Shown in pieces: positions 59,835 to 64,000 of a DNA stretch of 64,000 nt. Below the pieces are notes generated by a model, which ran no database searches, was not told where the DNA came from, and was given only the letters and a program-made list of their open reading frames with translations. Where the stretch lies: assembly GCF_001662075.1 (NCBI RefSeq), contig NZ_LYPL01000020.1:1-64000 (forward strand), read 5' to 3'. This DNA comes from Rhizobium bangladeshense. GTDB lineage: Bacteria; Pseudomonadota; Alphaproteobacteria; Rhizobiales; Rhizobiaceae. Every line of letters starts with the position of its first letter. Positions within the stretch are counted from its first letter, which is position 1. A program made the position numbers and the translations under genes.

Positions 59835-60745
59835 TACATGCCTCCCGAAACCGTTTCCGTCGCTTGGACATACCAGTCGGGCCGCTCGCCGTGAAGAGCT
59901 GACGCTGCCTCTTGCGCCGCCGCCATGCTCGTAAAAACGCCGAAGCAGGTGGCGCCGGAGCCGGACATGCGGGTTATGAGTGCGCCATGGGCCCGCAGCA
60001 TCTGCAAGATCACGGTAATCTCCGGCACCAGCTCGCGCGCCGGCGCCTCCAAATCGTTGCGGGCCGAGCCGATCGCTGTCAGCCAGCCGGAAGTCCCGGA
60101 CAGACCGGGAGCAAGGTGCAGGGCCGGATTGTTCTTTGCCGCCAGCCGGCGGAAGACCTCGGGCGTCGACACGCCTTTCAGCGGATTGGCGAGCACCATG
60201 GCAAACGCCGGCAGCTGAGGCACGGCTTCGATCCTTTCGCCGATGCCGCGGGCAATCAGCGGCCTGCTTTCAAGGCACATCGGCACATCGGCGCCGAGCT
60301 TCAGCGCGAGGCTGGAAAGCGATTCCACCGGCAAGCTCATGCCCCAGAGCCGCATCAGTCCGCGCAGCGTTGCGGCCGCATCGGCCGAGCCGCCGCCGAT
60401 GCCGGAGGCGATCGGCAGGTTCTTTTGCAGGTGGATATGCACGGGGAAGGCGAGGGCGCCGAGCGTCTCGCGCAGGAGGTCGCGGGCCCGCAGCACCAGG
60501 TTGGTGCCGCTGTCGCCGGCAAGCGTCTCGCCGAAGGGGCCCGACAGCGTGAAAGCGTCGGCTTGCGCAGGCAGGAAGCCCAGCCGGTCGCCGCATTCGG
60601 CGAAGGTCACCAGCATGTCAAGCAGATGATAGCCATCCGCCCGCTGGCCGGTCACATGCAAAGCGAGGTTGATCTTCGCGCGCGCCTCTTCGGTGACGCC
60701 CGAGCATGATGCCGAAAAGTGTGAGCGGTTTTCGGACGACATCAT
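59834..60745 (-). CDS. ispE: 4-diphosphocytidyl-2-C-methyl-D-erythritol kinase
   Basis: GHMP-family kinase of 303 residues in the MEP isoprenoid pathway. It phosphorylates the 2-hydroxyl of CDP-ME. It has ARAKINLALHVTGQRADGYHLLDML, the ATP loop PIASGIGGGSADAAATLRGL and the C-terminal MSGSGATCFGVF. The first 16 or so residues (MMSSENRSHFSAS) are not part of the family: they are encoded by a rhizobial palindrome (60702-60749) that also supplies the ATG. No GTG or ATG nearer the domain is seen, so the extension is probably translated. IspE and the polyprenyl synthase nearby both belong to isoprenoid metabolism. Confidence 0.95.
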   Translation of the reverse strand: MMSSENRSHFSASCSGVTEEARAKINLALHVTGQRADGYHLLDMLVTFAECGDRLGFLPAQADAFTLSGPFGETLAGDSGTNLVLRARDLLRETLGALAFPVHIHLQKNLPIASGIGGGSADAAATLRGLMRLWGMSLPVESLSSLALKLGADVPMCLESRPLIARGIGERIEAVPQLPAFAMVLANPLKGVSTPEVFRRLAAKNNPALHLAPGLSGTSGWLTAIGSARNDLEAPARELVPEITVILQMLRAHGALITRMSGSGATCFGVFTSMAAAQEAASALHGERPDWYVQATETVSGGM

Positions 60746-60749
60746 GCTC
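60702..60749. repeat. Palindromic repeat overlapping the ispE start
   Basis: GAGCATGATG (60702-60711) with CATCATGCTC (60740-60749) and CCGAAAA (60712-60718) with TTTTCGG (60729-60735) form a long interrupted inverted repeat. I recognise this ATGATG...CCGAAAA...TTTTCGG...CATCAT sequence as a widespread interspersed palindrome of Rhizobium genomes. Here the right arm contains the ispE start codon, and the element is read as its first codons. Confidence 0.85.
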
Positions 60750-60802
60750 TATTTCTTTGATTCACCCTCGGCCAGGCCTTCTTCAGGCATGTTTGCCGCC
60801 CG

Positions 60803-62638
60803 TCAGGATTTCTTGTCGACCGGCGGCGGGGTGACGGGTGCCGGATCCGGCTGCTTCTTGTCGGCCGCCTTGGCATCGTCGCTTGCAGGAGGCAGGCCGT
60901 TGGCGACCTTGTCCTTGATCTTCGGAATTTCGGCGGCTTCCGGCTCGGAGGCGAGCGCCCGGTTCCACTGATAGACAGCCTCGAGCTTGCGGCCGACGCG
61001 CCAGTAGGCGTCACCGAGATGGTCGTTGATCGTCGCGTCGCCGGCCTTGATCTGTGCGGCCCGCTCCAGCTCGTCGACGGCATCGTCGAAGCGGTTGAGG
61101 CGGAAATAGGCCCAGCCAAGCGAATCGATGATGTAGCCGTCGTCGGGGCGAAGCTCGACGGCCTTCTTGATCATGCTCAGGCCCTCGTCGAGGTTCCGGT
61201 TCATGTCGATCCAGGAATAGCCGAGATAGTTCAGCACCTGCGGCTGATCGGGATTGAGCTCCAGGGCCTTGCGGAAGTTCGGCTCCGCCTGGTCCCACTT
61301 CTTCAGCCGCTCATAGGCGATGCCGCGCTGGAAGAAGACGCTCCAGTTGGCGCGGCCGGGAATCGGGCCGATCACTTCGACCGCCTTGTCGTAATTGGCA
61401 GCCATCGCCGCGTAGTCCTTGGCGTCGGAGAGCACACTGCCATAGGCGAGGTAGCTGCGGATGTCCTTCGGGTCGGAGGCGATCAGCGCCTGCAGGTGCT
61501 TGCGCGCCTCGTCCACCTTGCCGCCCTGGGCAAGGGCAAGGCCGAGCTGCAGCTCGGAGATGCGCCGCATCGGTGAATTCTCCGGCACCTTCTTGTAGAG
61601 CGCGATGGCGCGGTCCATCTGGTTCTGTTTCTCGGCGATGCCGCCGAGCAGCACCAGCGTATCGGCGCTGTTCGGGTCGAGCGCCTTGGCCGTCTGCAGG
61701 TAGAGCGAAACGATATCCTCGGCGCCGTCGCGGTTCAGCGCGCCGCCGACCGAAAACAGCACCCCGGCGGCCCCTTCTGCTGCTGTCTTGACCTGCTGTT
61801 CCTGCTTCTCGCCTTTTTCGATACTGTCGCGCAGCGCGTTCAGCGGCGCGTAATTCGGCAGCAGGTTGTCGCCGACGGAAACGGCGTCGAGCGCCTTCTG
61901 CTTGTTGCCCTGTGTCGCTTCGAGGCGGGCAAGCGCCATGACGGCCCGCATGAAGGTATCGGGCGCGGTCGCACCCCCCTCCTTGTCGAGCACGGCGTCG
62001 TTCAGATGCTTTCGGGCGGATTTCACGTCGCCGATGGCGATGGCGATCGCGCCGGCATTGTAATTCTGGAAGATGCGGAACCAGTCCGGCCCCTTCATCT
62101 TCTCGACCATGGTAAGTGCTTCCTTGCCGCGGCCGGCGCCGACGCGGGCCCAGGCAAGCAGCAGGTCGTTCATCATCCGGTCGAGATCGTTCGGGCCCTT
62201 GTATTTCAGGATGGATTCGGCGGTCTTGTAGTCGTCGCGGCGCACGGCATCCATGCCGCGCACGATCGTGGTGATGCGCTCGACGGAGGGGTCGCCCTTC
62301 AGATCGTTGGCATATTTGACGCCTTCCTTGATGTCGCCGTTGAGCAGCAGCGAGATCATCAGCCGCTGGCGGATCTCCGGATTGCCGGGCTCGATCAGCA
62401 GCGCCTTCTTGTAGAGCGCGATCGCCGTTTCATAATCATGATCGACATCGGCCGTGCGTGCGGCGAGGAAGGCGCCGGAGAATGTGGTGACGCTATCGGC
62501 ATCGAAGGTCTCGGTTTTGCCGGCATCGCCCGCCGTCTTGGCCGCATCCTCGGCGTTCACGCCGGCGACGACGCCGAGCGAAAGAACAGCCGCCAATGCT
62601 GCGCTCGTAAGAAGACGGATGGCAATTCTCTGCCGCAT
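60803..62638 (-). CDS. Exported tetratricopeptide-repeat protein
   Basis: A 611-residue periplasmic or outer-membrane-associated TPR protein. A signal peptide is cleaved after VNA (about residue 29). Repeats run through most of the length. The clearest consensus units are in YETAIALYKKALLIEPGNPEIR, WDQAEPNFRKALELNPDQPQVLNYLGYSWID, LDEGLSMIKKAVELRPDDGYIIDSLGWAYFRL and FDDAVDELERAAQIKAGDATINDHLGDAYWRVG. It ends in a Lys/Pro/Asp-rich tail. Such proteins act as scaffolds for secretion, lipoprotein or polysaccharide systems; the partner is unknown. It lies upstream of ispE on the same strand with a 57-base gap. Confidence 0.9.
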   Translation of the reverse strand: MRQRIAIRLLTSAALAAVLSLGVVAGVNAEDAAKTAGDAGKTETFDADSVTTFSGAFLAARTADVDHDYETAIALYKKALLIEPGNPEIRQRLMISLLLNGDIKEGVKYANDLKGDPSVERITTIVRGMDAVRRDDYKTAESILKYKGPNDLDRMMNDLLLAWARVGAGRGKEALTMVEKMKGPDWFRIFQNYNAGAIAIAIGDVKSARKHLNDAVLDKEGGATAPDTFMRAVMALARLEATQGNKQKALDAVSVGDNLLPNYAPLNALRDSIEKGEKQEQQVKTAAEGAAGVLFSVGGALNRDGAEDIVSLYLQTAKALDPNSADTLVLLGGIAEKQNQMDRAIALYKKVPENSPMRRISELQLGLALAQGGKVDEARKHLQALIASDPKDIRSYLAYGSVLSDAKDYAAMAANYDKAVEVIGPIPGRANWSVFFQRGIAYERLKKWDQAEPNFRKALELNPDQPQVLNYLGYSWIDMNRNLDEGLSMIKKAVELRPDDGYIIDSLGWAYFRLNRFDDAVDELERAAQIKAGDATINDHLGDAYWRVGRKLEAVYQWNRALASEPEAAEIPKIKDKVANGLPPASDDAKAADKKQPDPAPVTPPPVDKKS

Positions 62639-62769
62639 GAGGAAACCTTTCTTCGAGAGCGCCCGACCATGATGCCGGTCGCAAATCAGTTGGGATCACT
62701 GATTCATAACAGGATGGCTTTTTTGAAGCGGCGCCGCAAGAAAATCAGCCTGCTATCGAGAACGTTTGG

Positions 62770-63810
62770 TCAGTTGACGCGCTCGATGCAGAAGTCGATC
62801 ACTTCCATCAGGGCGGATTTCCACACCGTATCGGGAAGCGGCGCCAGCGCGTCGCGGGCGATCGTGCCATAATGGACCGCCCGGCCGATCGTGTCGCTGA
62901 GCGTGCCGTATTTGGTGATCAGCCCAAGCGCCTTATCCAGATTGGCGTCGCTGCTGTTGCCGGCCTCGATCGCATCGCGCCAGAAGGCGCGTTCGTCCTG
63001 CGTGCCGCGGCGATAGGCGAGGATGACGGGAAGCGTGATCTTGCCTTCGCGGAAATCGTCACCGACATTCTTGCCGAGATCGGCGGCCTTGCCGCCATAA
63101 TCGAGCGCGTCGTCGACGAGCTGGAAGGCGAGCCCCAGATTCATGCCGTAGGATTTCAGTGCGTTGCGGCCGGAACGGCCGGCTTCGGCGACGATCGGCC
63201 CGACCTCGGCGGCAGCGGCAAACAGGGCGGCCGTCTTCGCGCGGATGACGGAGAGGTAATCGTCCTCGGTCGTCTCCATGTTCTTGGCGACGGAAAGCTG
63301 CAGCACCTCGCCCTCGGCGATCACGCAGGCGGCGGAAGACAAGACGTCGAGCGCGTCGAGCGAGCCGACTTCGACCATCATGCGGAAGGCCTGGCCGAGC
63401 AGGAAGTCGCCGACCAGCACGCTTGCCTGGTTGCCCCAGATCATCCGCGCCGTCGATTTGCCGCGGCGCAGGTCGCTTTCGTCGACGACGTCGTCGTGCA
63501 GCAGTGTCGCCGTGTGCATGAACTCGACGGAGGTCGCGAGCTTGACGTGATTTTCGCCGCGGTAATCGAAGAGCGAGGCGGCCGCCAGCGTCAGCATCGG
63601 CCGCAGCCGCTTGCCGCCGGACGAGATCAGATGGTTCGCCACTTCGGGGATCATCTGCACGTCGGAGCCGGCCTTGGATAGAATGAGCTGGTTCACCCGC
63701 TCCATATCGGCCCTGGTGAGATCGACCAACGGCTTTATGGATGCCAGTTTGTTTTTGCTTTCTTCAAGCGGTATGACCACGCCCAACGACCCGGACTCCT
63801 GTTCATTCAT
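62770..63810 (-). CDS. All-trans polyprenyl diphosphate synthase (ubiquinone side chain)
   Basis: A 346-residue chain-elongating prenyltransferase. The first Asp-rich motif is in ATLLHDDVVDESDLRRGKSTA and the second in LAFQLVDDALDYGG. GGKRLRPMLTLAAASLF lies near the N-terminus. The residues before the first motif suit long products (C40-C50). Rhizobia make ubiquinone-10, so decaprenyl diphosphate is the likely product, but octaprenyl cannot be excluded by eye. ATG 63810 is chosen over far upstream starts in unrelated sequence. It is divergent from the DUF2007 gene. Confidence 0.93.
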   Translation of the reverse strand: MNEQESGSLGVVIPLEESKNKLASIKPLVDLTRADMERVNQLILSKAGSDVQMIPEVANHLISSGGKRLRPMLTLAAASLFDYRGENHVKLATSVEFMHTATLLHDDVVDESDLRRGKSTARMIWGNQASVLVGDFLLGQAFRMMVEVGSLDALDVLSSAACVIAEGEVLQLSVAKNMETTEDDYLSVIRAKTAALFAAAAEVGPIVAEAGRSGRNALKSYGMNLGLAFQLVDDALDYGGKAADLGKNVGDDFREGKITLPVILAYRRGTQDERAFWRDAIEAGNSSDANLDKALGLITKYGTLSDTIGRAVHYGTIARDALAPLPDTVWKSALMEVIDFCIERVN

Positions 63811-63895
63811 TGCAGCTGACAATAGAAAGGGGCGATGGACGCGGCAAGAGGTGAATTGTCGCGCCACGGCGAAATTGGAAGGAAAATGACGGCAA

Positions 63896-64000
63896 ATGCA
63901 TGAACTTATCCGCGCCAACGACCCCGTTCTGCTCTCCTTTGCGGAGAGTTTGATGAAGGATGCGGGCATTCATTGCTTCATCGCCGATCAGGGCATGAGC
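63896..64000 (+). CDS. DUF2007 family protein (partial, N-terminus)
   Basis: The first 35 residues of a gene that runs off the window: MHELIRANDPVLLSFAESL then MKDAGIHCFIADQGMS. This is the N-terminus of the small DUF2007 proteins (putative signal-transducing proteins of about 70-80 residues, often with a zinc-ribbon relative). GGAAGGAAA lies about nine bases upstream. The gene is divergent from the polyprenyl synthase, 85 bases away. No function is established for the family. Confidence 0.82.
   Translation, partial: MHELIRANDPVLLSFAESLMKDAGIHCFIADQGMS

Noticed and set aside
1..64000. tRNA, rRNA, CRISPR arrays, prophage or plasmid origin
   Set aside because: None was recognised on either strand by reading; a covariance-model scan would be needed to exclude small RNAs completely.

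Overview
The window reads as an ordinary stretch of a GC-rich alphaproteobacterial chromosome, most likely Rhizobium (R. leguminosarum/R. etli group) or a close relative. The grounds are the gene families: a long alphaproteobacterial-type HisRS, HisZ with short HisG, split b/b' ATP synthase stalk genes, DUF2093 beside mutL, DUF4170 beside waaA, and several palindromic intergenic repeats of the rhizobial RIME type. Genus and species are inferred from recalled family resemblance, not from a search. No tRNA, rRNA, CRISPR array, transposase or phage gene was seen.

Layout. 1-7.6 kb: a partial gene, a DUF305 protein, an unknown methyltransferase-like protein, the histidine/translation block hisS-hisZ-hisG, DoxX, a frameshifted glutathione S-transferase and an orphan PAS-like protein. 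7.6-9.9 kb: groES-groEL with a CIRCE operator and a duplicated fragment of the groEL 3' end. 10-19.9 kb: HAD phosphatase, ribF, ileS, a lipoprotein, tadA, rluB with a long repetitive basic tail, rsmD and a patatin. 19.9-24.2 kb (minus strand): kefB followed by a three-gene copper-associated set (DUF2946, PepSY membrane protein, copper-uptake-associated protein). 24.3-30.2 kb: tldE, cysQ, DUF4170, waaA, HAD, lpxK, an envelope/lipid A block. 30.2-34.4 kb: a lower-GC insert with a double-winged-helix GntR regulator divergent from a sugar-type ABC importer. 34.4-40.7 kb: DUF2093, mutL, a PAS-PAS-receiver protein with no kinase domain, a GGDEF-EAL protein and a PRC-barrel protein. 40.9-45 kb: a galactose oxidation cluster (lactonase, dgoA, dgoK, dehydrogenase) with a divergent IclR regulator. 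45.2-51.1 kb: an orphan LuxR protein, two strong inverted repeats, mrp, corA-like and kup. 51.3-55.5 kb: a SleB-type cell-wall hydrolase and the Fo operon atpI-B-E-F'-F. 55.9-64 kb: rnhB, a radical SAM protein, a small glycosyltransferase-like protein, a small secreted protein, moaB, ispE, a TPR protein, a polyprenyl diphosphate synthase and the start of a DUF2007 gene.

Most of this is housekeeping. The parts least explained by standard annotation are the kinase-less PAS-receiver protein next to a soluble GGDEF-EAL enzyme, the double-HTH regulator with its stand-alone importer, and the palindromic repeats, one of which supplies the start codon and first residues of ispE. I did not find a clearly new multi-gene system. 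The candidates are ranked in the findings.
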